Assembly (NCBI GenBank): GCA_046331705.1
Contig: JAXLQJ010000025.1
Span: 38,375-102,374, forward strand
DNA length: 64,000 bases
From: JADJOY01 sp046331705 [NCBI: bacterium]
GTDB lineage: Bacteria > JADJOY01
Reading direction: 5' to 3'
Shown here: positions 16,953 to 25,310 of the stretch, piece by piece
How the letters are laid out: every line of letters starts with the position of its first letter
How positions within the stretch are numbered: position 1 is the first letter of the stretch
Made by a program: the position numbers and the translations under genes
The notes under the pieces: generated by a model
What the model was told of the DNA's origin: nothing
The model's database searches: none
Seen by the model: the letters and a program-made list of their open reading frames with translations, nothing else

Positions 16953-18248
16953 ATGGACATCGGCAAGCTCGTCGCTCGCGCCAAGAACATCACGCTCTCG
17001 CCGGAGACCGAATGGCCCGTGATCGCCGCGGAGCCCGCCACGATCGGGGGGCTCTACGCGGGGTACGTGGCGGTGCTCGCCGCGATCGGTCCGGTCGCCG
17101 GGCTCGTGGGGACGGCGCTCTGGGGCGTGCGCGTGCCGCTCCTGGGGACGGTGCGCCCGCCGGTCACGACCCTGGTGGCGCAGCTGATCGGCACGTATCT
17201 GCTGGCGCTCGCCATGACCTACGTCGTTTCCTGGCTCGTCAACCAGTTCGCACCGAAATACGGCGGCCAGAAGGACTCGGTGCAGGCCTTCAAGACCGCG
17301 GCCTACTGCTTCACTCCGGTCTGGGTCGTCGGCGCGCTGCGCATCCTGCCGGGACTGGGCTTCCTCGCCTTCGCGGCAGCGATCGTGGCGGCGGTGTACG
17401 CGTTTCGCATCCTCCGGCTCGGCCTGCAGCACACGATGAAGGCCGACGCGGCGCGCGCCGGCAGCTACGCGGGCTTGGTGGTGGTCGCGGCGATCGCCAT
17501 CGACATCGCGCTCAGCCTGATGGTGGGAGGCGCGACGTTCGCGAAGCGCGCCTTCACCGAGCCTTCGCGCGGCACGACGGAGTCCGAGGAAGCGGCACCG
17601 AGCGCGGATTCCGCGCGCTCGGAGCACGCCGACCCAGCGAGCCCGCTCGGCAAGCTCGAGGCCTGGAGCCAGAAGATGGAGAAGGCCGGGAAGAGAATGG
17701 AGGCGGCGGAGAAAGCCGGCGACACCGAGGCGCAGACGAAGGCGCTCGGCGAGGTCATGGGGGCGCTCCTCGGCGGTGGCGATCAAGTCGAGGCCCTCGC
17801 TGCCGACAAGATCAAGACGTTCCTCCCCGAGACGCTCGCGGGCCGCGCGCGCAAGGAGTTTTCCGCCGAGCGCAACGCTGCGATGGGGATCCAGATCGCG
17901 GAGGCCAAGGCCAGCTACGCCAACGACGAGGGCGAGACGTGGCAGCTCCAGATCACCGACACCGGCAGCACCAAGGGCATCATGATGTTCGCCGGCTGGG
18001 CGATGCTGCAGCAGGAGCGCCAGACGGATCGCGGATACGAGAAGAGCTACAAGTCGGACGGCCGGCTGATCCACGAGAAATGGGACACCGAGAGCCACGA
18101 CGGCGAGTACGCCGTGGTGGTGGCGAACCGTTTCGTGGTCACCGTGTCCGGCACGGCGCCGAGCATCGACGCGCTCAAGGAAGCCGTCGGCGGCGTCGAC
18201 CTGAACGGCCTCGAAGCGCTCAAGGACGAGGGCGTGAAGAAGGGCTGA
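16953..18248 (+). CDS. Yip1-domain membrane protein with soluble C-terminal domain
   Basis: The 431-residue protein has residues 1-200 forming a Yip1-type domain: an amphipathic start (VARAKNITLSPETEWPVIAA), then about five transmembrane helices. After the helices come an acidic Ser/Ala/Glu linker, a short charged helix (KLEAWSQKMEKAGKRMEAAE) and a C-terminal globular domain of about 140 residues with no recognised motif. The ATG at 16953 follows GGAGG. Yip1 proteins are bilayer-embedded and of unknown function in bacteria; the C-terminal domain probably lies on the cytoplasmic side. It follows the exported unknown by 99 bp and may share its transcript. Confidence 0.8.
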   Translation: MDIGKLVARAKNITLSPETEWPVIAAEPATIGGLYAGYVAVLAAIGPVAGLVGTALWGVRVPLLGTVRPPVTTLVAQLIGTYLLALAMTYVVSWLVNQFAPKYGGQKDSVQAFKTAAYCFTPVWVVGALRILPGLGFLAFAAAIVAAVYAFRILRLGLQHTMKADAARAGSYAGLVVVAAIAIDIALSLMVGGATFAKRAFTEPSRGTTESEEAAPSADSARSEHADPASPLGKLEAWSQKMEKAGKRMEAAEKAGDTEAQTKALGEVMGALLGGGDQVEALAADKIKTFLPETLAGRARKEFSAERNAAMGIQIAEAKASYANDEGETWQLQITDTGSTKGIMMFAGWAMLQQERQTDRGYEKSYKSDGRLIHEKWDTESHDGEYAVVVANRFVVTVSGTAPSIDALKEAVGGVDLNGLEALKDEGVKKG

Positions 18249-18283
18249 CGCCCGCGCGAGCACGCTCCGCCGCCGGCGCATCG

Positions 18284-18300
18284 CTGATCGGATCGATCAG
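18284..18300. terminator. Short hairpin between convergent genes
   Basis: A perfect 7-bp inverted repeat, CTGATCG and CGATCAG, surrounds GAT. It overlaps the stop codon of the sulfatase-like gene and lies 35 bp past the Yip1-protein gene. It could terminate both transcripts; the stem is short. Confidence 0.3.
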
Positions 18301-20411
18301 GGTGCGAGCGGTGCGAGGCGGGGGTCGGCGTTCACCCGATCGCGTAGCGCAGGCGCCGCCACGAGCGCGCGGCGCACTGCCTGCGCTGCGTCGTCACGAG
18401 CGCCTGCATCGAGCGCGAGCAGCGCCAGATTGAGCTGCGCTTCTGCGTAACCCGGTTGGGCCGGCGCCACTTTCTCGAGCCACGTACGCCCCTCGTCGCG
18501 GCGCCCCAGCTGGAGAAGCAGCGTGCCGAGCGTGGCGGCGTGCGCGAATTGCTCGGCAGGTCCGAGGCCCGCGGCGCGCAGCCAATGCTCTGCCGCGGCG
18601 GTGTTTCTTCCGAGCCTTTGCTCGACCTGCGCCAGGCGAATCCAGTGCTCGGCGCGGGTGGGCTCGATCTCGCTCGCGTGATCGAGTGCCGTGGCCGCGG
18701 CTTCGAGGTGACCCTGGCGCGCCTCCGCGACTGCGAGCTGGGCCCACGCCTCGACCCGCCGCGGCGAGTGATCGAGCACGACTCGCCATTGTGCTGCGGC
18801 ATCGTCGTAGCGATTCGCTTGCATCCACACCCGCGCGAGCTGGATGCGGGGTTCGTCGTCGCCCGAGTCGAGTGCTCGCGTGAGCCGTTTCGTGGATTCC
18901 TCGGTGCGTCCGAGTCGTGCCAGGGCCAACGCCGAGCGGGTGAGCGCGAACGGGTTGTTCGGCTCCTCCGTCAGCACCGAGTCGAAGCCTTCCAGGGCGC
19001 GCTCGGGCCGGTTGCTCAGGAGGTGCCCCTCGGCTTCTTGCAGGCGCGAGCGCATCGCCAGTCGGTCCTTGGGATCGGCGAGCGTTGCCGTGGACCGTGG
19101 CACGGTTCGCGAGCTGCCTGCGTCCGCGTAGCCCAATGCCCGGAGCTTCTCGATCGCTTGCTCGTCCAGGGCTGCGCTTCGGGGGTTGGCAGGCGCTGGC
19201 AGCGTCGCGATCCGCGCCAGCTCGGCGCGAAGCTTCGCGGTGCGCTCTGGCTCGGTGGCGAGCACGTCGTGCCGCTCACCGGGATCGGCAGCGAGATCGT
19301 AGAGCTCGGCGCGGGGAGCCTCGATGAGCTTCCAGCCATCGCCGCGAATCGCCCGGAGCGGCGCCCACCCGAAGAGCCGAAACGGCAGCTCCGTCTCGAC
19401 GTACGCCATGCGCGCACCGAGACCGCGTCCTTCGAGCCCTGGGCGGAGGCTCGCTCCGTCGATGCCGTCGCGCGGCGCCAGCCCGAGCAAGTCCAAGATC
19501 GTCGGCGCGACATCGACGAGCCGACTGCCTCGCCCCAGCGCACGGGGCTCGACGTGACCCGGCCAGTGCATCACCAGCGGCACCAACGCGGTGGTGTCGT
19601 AGACGAAGTAACCGTGGGTGAGCTCGTCGTGCTCGCCGAGGCTTTCGCCGTGATCGCCGACCACGATCGCAAGCCGCGTCCCGGCTGCGCGTGAGTCGAC
19701 GCCGGCCAGGAGTTCGCCGAGGCAGGCGTCGGCACGTTCGACCTCGCTCAGGTAGTCGTCCGCGGCGCGCTCGGGGCGCGGTCCAGGCATGGGTTCGTAG
19801 GGTGCGTGCGGCTCGTAGTAATGGACCCAGGCGAACCAAGGGCGGTTGGCGCTCGTCACCCACGCCAGCGCGGCATCGTTGGTCGCGCCGCAGCGGCGCT
19901 CGGTCTCGCGCCCGGGATCCCCCGGCAACGCGTCGTCGTAAACGTCGAAGCCGCGATCCAGGCCGAAATCGCGAACCAGCGGAAACGCCCCGACGAAGGC
20001 ACCGGTGCGGTAACCGGCGCCGCGGAGCCACTCTGCAAGCGAGGTGACGCTTGCGGCGATTGGCTGGCCATTGCCGTGCGAGCCGTGCCGCGCGGGAAGC
20101 AACCCCGTGAGCAGCGACGCGTGCGCCGGCAGGGTGAGCGGCAGGGGCGTCACGGTGTCGCGAGCTCGCGCGCCGCTCGCGGCGAGCGCGTCGATGTGCG
20201 GGGTGACGGCGCGGCCACCGGTCCAGCCGAGCGCATCCGCCCGCAGCGTATCGATCGTGACCAGGAGGACGTCGGCGCGCGTAGCGTCGGAACCAGGCAC
20301 GGCGCTTGCTGCGCTCGCGCTGGGACCGCCGGCGACGATCGCCCATGCGCCGAAGACGCGCAAAATGGCCGGTAGCCATCTCGATTTCTCGACCAACTCT
20401 GCCCGGATCAT
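18297..20411 (-). CDS. Alkaline-phosphatase-superfamily (sulfatase-like) hydrolase with C-terminal TPR repeats
   Basis: The 704-residue protein has a signal-like N-terminus (residues about 13-35), then a sulfatase/alkaline phosphatase fold: DVLLVTIDTLRADALG (metal-binding Asp), TLPAHASLLTGLLPARHG, VVGDHGESLGEHDE (metal-binding Asp-His) and YVETELP. Residues about 420-704 are helical TPR repeats. The position that carries formylglycine (Cys/Ser in CxPxR) is Thr in TLPAH, and the Arg is His. This argues against a classical sulfatase and for a phosphodiesterase or phosphotransferase using Thr as nucleophile, as in related superfamily branches. It would work in the periplasm. The ATG at 20411 is chosen for its signal peptide; no strong ribosome site is visible. 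It is divergent from the gene at 20466, separated by 54 bp. Confidence 0.85.
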   Translation of the reverse strand: MIRAELVEKSRWLPAILRVFGAWAIVAGGPSASAASAVPGSDATRADVLLVTIDTLRADALGWTGGRAVTPHIDALAASGARARDTVTPLPLTLPAHASLLTGLLPARHGSHGNGQPIAASVTSLAEWLRGAGYRTGAFVGAFPLVRDFGLDRGFDVYDDALPGDPGRETERRCGATNDAALAWVTSANRPWFAWVHYYEPHAPYEPMPGPRPERAADDYLSEVERADACLGELLAGVDSRAAGTRLAIVVGDHGESLGEHDELTHGYFVYDTTALVPLVMHWPGHVEPRALGRGSRLVDVAPTILDLLGLAPRDGIDGASLRPGLEGRGLGARMAYVETELPFRLFGWAPLRAIRGDGWKLIEAPRAELYDLAADPGERHDVLATEPERTAKLRAELARIATLPAPANPRSAALDEQAIEKLRALGYADAGSSRTVPRSTATLADPKDRLAMRSRLQEAEGHLLSNRPERALEGFDSVLTEEPNNPFALTRSALALARLGRTEESTKRLTRALDSGDDEPRIQLARVWMQANRYDDAAAQWRVVLDHSPRRVEAWAQLAVAEARQGHLEAAATALDHASEIEPTRAEHWIRLAQVEQRLGRNTAAAEHWLRAAGLGPAEQFAHAATLGTLLLQLGRRDEGRTWLEKVAPAQPGYAEAQLNLALLALDAGARDDAAQAVRRALVAAPALRDRVNADPRLAPLAP

Positions 20412-20465
20412 GGTCGCAATGTGGCGATTTGCGGTCTGGGCGCTCGCGCAGATGGGGGAGGAAGA

Positions 20466-22115
20466 ATGTACCGCGTGACCAGAACGTCGAGGTGGGTCGG
20501 GTTCGTCGTAGTCGCGCTGTCGCTTGCCTTCGCCGCATCGGCCCAAGGGGGCTCGGCGGGTACGCGCAGCGGTTCGGTCCGTCGCACTCTCGCGGATGCA
20601 CCGTTCCGGCCGGTGGCCACTCCGCTCGCGCCCGTCACGACCCTTCCCGCGGAGCACCCCTGGCACCCGCCACTACGCGCGCCGACCTTCAGCGAGGATT
20701 TCCAGGAGATCGAGGTCACGGTCCCGCCCTACGATGCGTTTCCCTCCGGTTGGGCGCTCTTCAACGTCGATGGGCGCACCCCTGCGGGCTCGGTGGGCTA
20801 CATCACCCATGCCTGGATCGTGCGCGAAGACTTCATCACCAACGTGACGGACAAGGCAGCCTTCAGCACCTCTTGGTACTCGCCGGCCGGTCAGGCGGAC
20901 GACTGGATGATCACGCCGGCGGTCAGTCTCAGCGCGAGCGAACGTCTGTCGTGGAACGCGCTCGCCCCCGATGCCTCGTACCCGGATGGTTACGAAGTCC
21001 GGATATCGACCACCACTGCCGATCCAGCCGGTTGCTCAGCCAACCCGGCGCTCTTCTCGATCGCCGCCGAAAGCTCGACTTGGACGGCGCGCAGCCTGGA
21101 GCTGGCGACGGCGGGCTATGCGAACGAGAGCGTTTACCTCTGCTTCCGCAATCACACGAACGACAAGTTCCTGCTGCTTCTCGACGACATCGCGGTCGAG
21201 TCCACGTATGTCCACGATGCCGCGATCGCGGGTCTCGATTTGCCGTCCGAATACACGATCTTGCCGGCCAACCAAGGCTTCTCGCTCACCCTCGGCGCCG
21301 ACGTCGACAACAACGGGACGCAAGCGATCACCCAAACTGCGCTCGGCGTGAGCGTTCAGGTGGATGGCAGCACCGTGGCGACGCCCACCGGCAGCCCCGT
21401 GGCTTCCATTCTCTCGGGGGCATCTGCGCACCTCACCGCGCCCGATTACGTGGCCGACGAGCCGGGAGTGATCACGCTCGACTACGCGGTCTCGTCGGCG
21501 GAGACCGAGGACAAGCCGGACGACAACGCGGCGAGCTGGAACAAAGCCCTCAGCGTGGCGGCCGAAGACATGGCGCGCGACGACGGGATCGTGGTCAGCG
21601 CCATCGGAATCGGCGCCGGCCAAGAGGGCGAGCTCGGCCAAGCCTTCGAGGTGACGGTGCCCTCGCGCGTCGACTCGGTGCAGTTCGCCGTCAACGCCGC
21701 CGATCCAGCGATCATCGGCACCGACCTCGTGTTCCGGCTACGCGCCTATCCCAACGGTGGTCCTCCCGGCACGCTTCTCGGAACCTCGTATGCCCACACG
21801 TTCGCCGATGAGCTCGGTCACACCGCGACGGTGAGCTTCCCGCCGGACCTCGCACCCTTGGCACCCGGCAAATTTTTCATCTCCGCCGTGGAGACGCCTG
21901 CAGCGACGATCGCCCTCGGCCAGACGACCGACGTGTTCACAGCGGGAACGGAGTGGGTGATCTGGCCGTCGGCGCCGGGTGGTACCTGGAACACGGTCGA
22001 GGGCTTCGGGGCGAGCTTCCAGAAGCCGTTCGTCATTCGCCCGCGGGTCATCGCGAACAGCGTGTTCGCGGACGGCTTCGAGACCGGCGATCTGTTGCGG
22101 TGGTCCAACTTCTGA
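20466..22115 (+). CDS. Secreted choice-of-anchor-J domain protein with GFETGD C-terminal tail
   Basis: The 549-residue protein has a clear signal peptide (VGFVVVALSLAFAASAQ). Residues about 75-230 look like a choice-of-anchor J/MAM-type beta-sandwich (AFSTSWYSPAGQADDWMITP, VYLCFRNHTNDKFLLLLDDI). Ig-like beta segments and another jelly-roll-like region follow. The chain ends in VFADGFETGDLLRWSNF. That FxDGFExGDxxxW ending recurs at the extreme C-terminus of many otherwise unrelated secreted proteins in gamma- and deltaproteobacteria (family knowledge) and looks like a sorting or anchoring tag. The ATG at 20466 follows a GGGGAGG site. It is an extracellular or surface protein of unknown ligand. 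Confidence 0.8.
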   Translation: MYRVTRTSRWVGFVVVALSLAFAASAQGGSAGTRSGSVRRTLADAPFRPVATPLAPVTTLPAEHPWHPPLRAPTFSEDFQEIEVTVPPYDAFPSGWALFNVDGRTPAGSVGYITHAWIVREDFITNVTDKAAFSTSWYSPAGQADDWMITPAVSLSASERLSWNALAPDASYPDGYEVRISTTTADPAGCSANPALFSIAAESSTWTARSLELATAGYANESVYLCFRNHTNDKFLLLLDDIAVESTYVHDAAIAGLDLPSEYTILPANQGFSLTLGADVDNNGTQAITQTALGVSVQVDGSTVATPTGSPVASILSGASAHLTAPDYVADEPGVITLDYAVSSAETEDKPDDNAASWNKALSVAAEDMARDDGIVVSAIGIGAGQEGELGQAFEVTVPSRVDSVQFAVNAADPAIIGTDLVFRLRAYPNGGPPGTLLGTSYAHTFADELGHTATVSFPPDLAPLAPGKFFISAVETPAATIALGQTTDVFTAGTEWVIWPSAPGGTWNTVEGFGASFQKPFVIRPRVIANSVFADGFETGDLLRWSNF

Positions 22116-22155
22116 GGGGCGCGGGCGCGCGCAGCAGTCTTCTTTCCTCAGCACA

Positions 22156-22179
22156 CGAGCGGGCGGTGGCAGCCGCTCG
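22156..22179. terminator. Inverted repeat downstream of the choice-of-anchor gene
   Basis: CGAGCGG and CCGCTCG form a perfect 7-bp stem around a 10-nt loop, 40 bp after the stop at 22115. It could act as a terminator for that gene. The stem is short, so confidence is low. Confidence 0.3.
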
Positions 22180-22220
22180 ATGCGCCATCCGGGCTTGCAG
22201 GTCCGTCCGAGCTGTTACGC

Positions 22221-22430
22221 GGGTGTAACCGCGCGCGTTCGGCGCTCGTTTGCTCACGCGCGAAGCGCCGGCCTTTGCTGGCGAAATCGCGTCGTGCCCC
22301 CGCGGGGCCCGCGAGCACGGCGCTCGAGTCGTGTCGCGGGTGATGGTGCGCGTGCGGTTCCACGGTCGAGTCGGGCGCGGCTTGAGGACGTCGAGCCCCA
22401 ACGTCCGTGTCGCGGTTTTCGCCGCCACTG
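22221..22430 (+). pseudogene. Decayed copy of the promoter and 5' end of the 2-oxoacid oxidoreductase gamma gene
   Basis: This stretch resembles 24249-24450. Both start with GGGTGTAAC, carry GGGGCCCG then GCACGGCGCT(C/T)GAGT just before the gene, and reach an ATG after 122 and 120 bp. From ATG 22343 the copy reads MVRVRFHGRVGRGLRTSS, against MVRVRFHGRGGHGVKTSS in the intact gene. Similarity then fades within about 30 codons. The three differences in the first eight codons are all silent, as if the copy once evolved under coding selection. The GRGGHG glycine motif is already broken (GRVGRG). The lipoprotein gene 22688-23872 lies between the two copies. Confidence 0.7.
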
Positions 22431-22687
22431 GACACGCGACGCCTGGGGCGATGTGTGGAATTCGATCGAGTGGTTCCCGTCCGCCTTTCAGGCGCTGTTC
22501 GCGAACGGCAGCGGCTCATCGCGACGCACGTGGCTCGTTCGCGGACGACTTCGAGAGACCGCACTCTCGAAGCCGTGCCCTGGCTTCGGTGAGGGAGAAG
22601 GCCCGTCGGGCGCGACCTGATCGCTGGAATGGCGTTCGAGCGCAGATCGGGTATCCGCGTCGCAACTCGCCGGCCCTTCCGATCCGG
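22431..22687. other. Non-coding stretch with overlapping inverted repeats
   Basis: No credible gene is visible. CTTCGAGAG (22549-22557) pairs with CTCTCGAAG (22564-22572); overlapping it, CGAAGCC (22568-22574) pairs with GGCTTCG (22582-22588), so the two stems exclude each other. The lipoprotein gene ends at 22688 on the other strand, so these may serve as its terminator. A GCGCTGTTCG patch near 22491 faintly recalls the interior of the gamma gene, suggesting the decayed copy may extend this far with deletions. Confidence 0.4.
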
Positions 22688-23872
22688 TCAAGGAGTGGCA
22701 GGGGAGTTGCCGTCGCCGTCCGTTTTGATCAGATACACGTCACGTCCGCCTGCGCCGAAGGATTTCGTCCAGCCCGCGAGGGCGTATCCTCCATCCGACG
22801 CTTTCTGCACTGCGCGCACTGCGTCTTCGCCTGTGCCGCCGTAGGTCTTCTGCCACTGGATCGTGCCGTCGTCGTCGATGTTCGCGAGATAGGCGTCGAG
22901 GTTGCCGTCATCCGCCGCGTCCGCATTTCCGGCCACCACGTAGCCTCCGTTCCAGGCTGGCGCGATCGAGTAGAGCTCGGCGCTTCCAGCCGGGGTGAGC
23001 AACGCGTCCCATAAGCGGGTGCCTTGCGCGTCGGTACGAAGCACCCAGCCTTGGCGTTCGGAAGCGAAGTTCTCGACCCAGCCCGCAGCGGCGAACCCGC
23101 CGTCCGGCGTCTCGCGCACGTCGTAAAGGGTGTGCTTGTAGAAGACGACCAAGGGGTTGCTATAGATGTATGTCTTGCGCCACGTGAGGTTGCCGTCAGC
23201 GTCGACCTTGAGGAGCGCCGCGTTGACCGTCAGGCCGATGCCGGCGAGCACGAAGCCGCCGTCCGATGTCTGCCGGATCGACCGCGCCCAGTCACGACCC
23301 GCTGCACCGAATTGCCGCTCCCACACGACCGCGCCGTTGGAGTCGAGCTTGGCGAGATAGGCGTCGTATTCGGTGGAACCAGAGATACCAGCGACGCCGG
23401 CAACCACGATGTTGCCGTCCGCGGTCTCTCGGACCGAGTCGAACTCCAACGCCTGCGGGTAGTCGTGGGCCCATACGAGCTCGCCGATCGAATCCACCCT
23501 GACCAGATAGGCCCGCCCGACGGTCGTGTTCAGCAACGAGTTTCCAGCGAGCAGGTAGCCGCCGTCGGAGAGCTGCGCGACGGCGAAGGCGACGGCAAAG
23601 TCGCCCCCATAAGCATTGTTCTGCCACTCGAGCTCGCCGCTGGCGTTGGTCTTGACGAGGTAGTCGATCGAACGCTGCGCTTGGCTGAACGAGTTGCTCT
23701 GGCCCGCCACCACATACCCATGATCCTGCGTCTCCTCGAGGCTGTACCCCTTGTCCTCCCTCGTGCCCCCGAGGGCTTTCTGAAACGTTTGCGGGGTGCA
23801 CGCGACGCTCAGCCCAAGCGCCGCCACCGCGGGGATCCACCGTCGAGTCAGGCACACGCCGATAGTGCTCAT
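22688..23872 (-). CDS. Beta-propeller-like repeat lipoprotein
   Basis: The 394-residue protein starts with a lipoprotein signal (RRWIPAVAALGLSVAC; lipobox LSVAC). The mature part is about seven repeats with the pattern DGGYxxAGxx..DxYLxKxDxxGxxxWxxxYGG, for example SDGGFVLAGIG, DGGFAAAGW and SDGGYALAGWTKSF. Such delta-60/PQQ-like repeats fold into a beta-propeller. The ATG at 23872 is favoured by AAGGAG 8 nt upstream; longer readings lack a signal peptide. It should sit on the outer membrane or periplasmic face as a binding protein with unknown ligand. It is flanked by the decayed and intact copies of the OFOR 5' region, so it may have entered with the duplication. Confidence 0.82.
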   Translation of the reverse strand: MSTIGVCLTRRWIPAVAALGLSVACTPQTFQKALGGTREDKGYSLEETQDHGYVVAGQSNSFSQAQRSIDYLVKTNASGELEWQNNAYGGDFAVAFAVAQLSDGGYLLAGNSLLNTTVGRAYLVRVDSIGELVWAHDYPQALEFDSVRETADGNIVVAGVAGISGSTEYDAYLAKLDSNGAVVWERQFGAAGRDWARSIRQTSDGGFVLAGIGLTVNAALLKVDADGNLTWRKTYIYSNPLVVFYKHTLYDVRETPDGGFAAAGWVENFASERQGWVLRTDAQGTRLWDALLTPAGSAELYSIAPAWNGGYVVAGNADAADDGNLDAYLANIDDDGTIQWQKTYGGTGEDAVRAVQKASDGGYALAGWTKSFGAGGRDVYLIKTDGDGNSPATP

Positions 23873-24368
23873 GGGAACAGCTCCTTTTGACGGAAGATTG
23901 TCAGGCTTCGCTGCGCCGGGGAGGGCCCCAAAAAAGCAAGCCTCGTGCCGCAGTAACCCGGGGCTCACCGCCTGAGACAGGTCGCCGCCTGAGCGTCGTT
24001 TCACGCGGCTCGCCTCGCCCTTGAGGTGTGATCGCGGCACGTTACGGGTGAGATTTCCATCGCCGACGTGTGCCATACGGCTTGCGAGATGCTCACCTTC
24101 CATGTCGCGGAATGCGATTCGTTCGCAGGATGCGACGCATCGAGGATCGCGGATCGCCGAGGAATGCAGCGTCTTCGTGAGGGTCTCGTCGAGATACCCG
24201 CACCACCGGATCTCACCGAGTAGCCCCGAGCGCGGGTCGGGGTCACCCGGGTGTAACGGCGTTCGGCACACGACGCCGCCGAGCAGCGATAACTCACGGT
24301 TATCGTTCGATCCTGAGTCCGCGAGCCGGGCCGGGGCCCGGGCACGGCGCTTGAGTTGCTCATGAGTG
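23873..24368. other. Regulatory intergenic region between the lipoprotein and Por-like operon
   Basis: This 496-bp stretch has no convincing gene. Its right part is the upstream region shared with the decayed copy (from 24249), and it contains the palindrome at 24287-24305. The left part holds the ribosome site of the lipoprotein gene (AAGGAG complement near 23881-23886). No consensus sigma-70 promoter stands out. Confidence 0.5.
24287..24305. promoter_or_regulatory. Palindromic operator candidate upstream of the Por-like operon
   Basis: CGATAAC and GTTATCG form a perfect 7-bp inverted repeat around TCACG, 63 bp before the ATG of the gamma-delta gene. It is the most AT-rich spot locally, as expected for an operator. 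It is not preserved in the decayed upstream copy. Confidence 0.4.
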
Positions 24369-25292
24369 ATGGTTCGCGTGCGCTTTCACGGTCGCGGCGG
24401 ACACGGCGTCAAGACGTCGAGCCGCATCTTGGGAACGGCGGCTTTCCACGCTGGATTCCAGGTCCAGGATTTCCCGATCTACGGCGCCGAGCGACGCGGA
24501 GCGCCGGTGGTGGCGTTCACTCGCTTCGACACGGCGCCGATCCTGGAACGCGGTCCCATCGCGCATCCGGACCTCGTGTTGGTCGCGGACGAGACGCTGG
24601 TCGGCGAGCCGTCCGCCGGAGTGCTGACGGGCGCGGCCGAAGCCCGTGCGCTGTTCGTGAACGCGGCACCCGAGAGCGATCACCTCGCCGCCGGCGCTCC
24701 CGCTCGGGACCCGGCGCGCGTTCGCCGCGCGCTGGCGCTCGATCTGACCTCGCTCGCCATGGCAGTGCTGGGACGCGCGGCATCGCTGAGCGCGGGACTC
24801 GCCGCCGCGGCCGCGCGTCTGAGCGGCGTGGTCGAGCTTGCGGCGGTGGAGCGCGCGATTCGCGCCGAGCTGATCGAGCTGGGCGTCCGGAACCCGGAGA
24901 TCGACGCCAACGTGACGCTGGCGCGGCGCGTGTTCGCGGAGCTGCCGGCGATCGAGGCCGCGACGGACGGGGGAGCGACCGCGCCGCCACCGCCCGAGCC
25001 GCTGGTGCGCATCGCCTACGAAGGGCCGATTCGGGGCGCTCCCAGCATCCTCGCTGCGGGCAACGCGGTCGCGCGTCACACCGGGAGCTGGCGTGTCGAG
25101 CGCCCGGAGATCGATCGCGAGCGCTGCAACGCCTGCGGGCTCTGCTTCGTTCGCTGCCCGGATGGCGCGGTGGCGCTCGACGACGAGGGCTACCCGGTCG
25201 TCGACTACGACCACTGCAAGGGCTGCCTCGTGTGCGCGCAGATCTGTCCCCTCGACGCGGTCGCGCGCCGGCGCGAGGTGCGGGCGTGGTGA
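24369..25292 (+). CDS. porG: 2-oxoacid:ferredoxin oxidoreductase, fused gamma and delta (4Fe-4S) subunits
   Basis: The 307-residue protein has residues 1-190 as the gamma domain (RVRFHGRGGHGVKTSSRILG; FPIYGAERRGAPVVAFTRF). The C-terminal ~90 residues are a delta-type domain with two [4Fe-4S] ferredoxin motifs, CNACGLCFVRCP and CKGCLVCAQICP, both complete. This fusion replaces separate PorG and PorD. It moves electrons from the thiamine centre of the beta subunit to an external ferredoxin. The ATG at 24369 is chosen because family proteins begin M-x-x-x-R-F-H-G; a GTG lies one codon upstream. The alpha gene follows after 18 bp. Pyruvate is the likely substrate by subunit type, not proven. Confidence 0.9.
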   Translation: MVRVRFHGRGGHGVKTSSRILGTAAFHAGFQVQDFPIYGAERRGAPVVAFTRFDTAPILERGPIAHPDLVLVADETLVGEPSAGVLTGAAEARALFVNAAPESDHLAAGAPARDPARVRRALALDLTSLAMAVLGRAASLSAGLAAAAARLSGVVELAAVERAIRAELIELGVRNPEIDANVTLARRVFAELPAIEAATDGGATAPPPPEPLVRIAYEGPIRGAPSILAAGNAVARHTGSWRVERPEIDRERCNACGLCFVRCPDGAVALDDEGYPVVDYDHCKGCLVCAQICPLDAVARRREVRAW

Positions 25293-25310
25293 GTGAGAGC
25301 TGAGGGCGAC

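Noticed and set aside
24001-24363. Reverse-strand open frame upstream of the Por-like operon
   Set aside because: It runs through the region shared with the decayed copy, contains no motif, and has no ribosome site.
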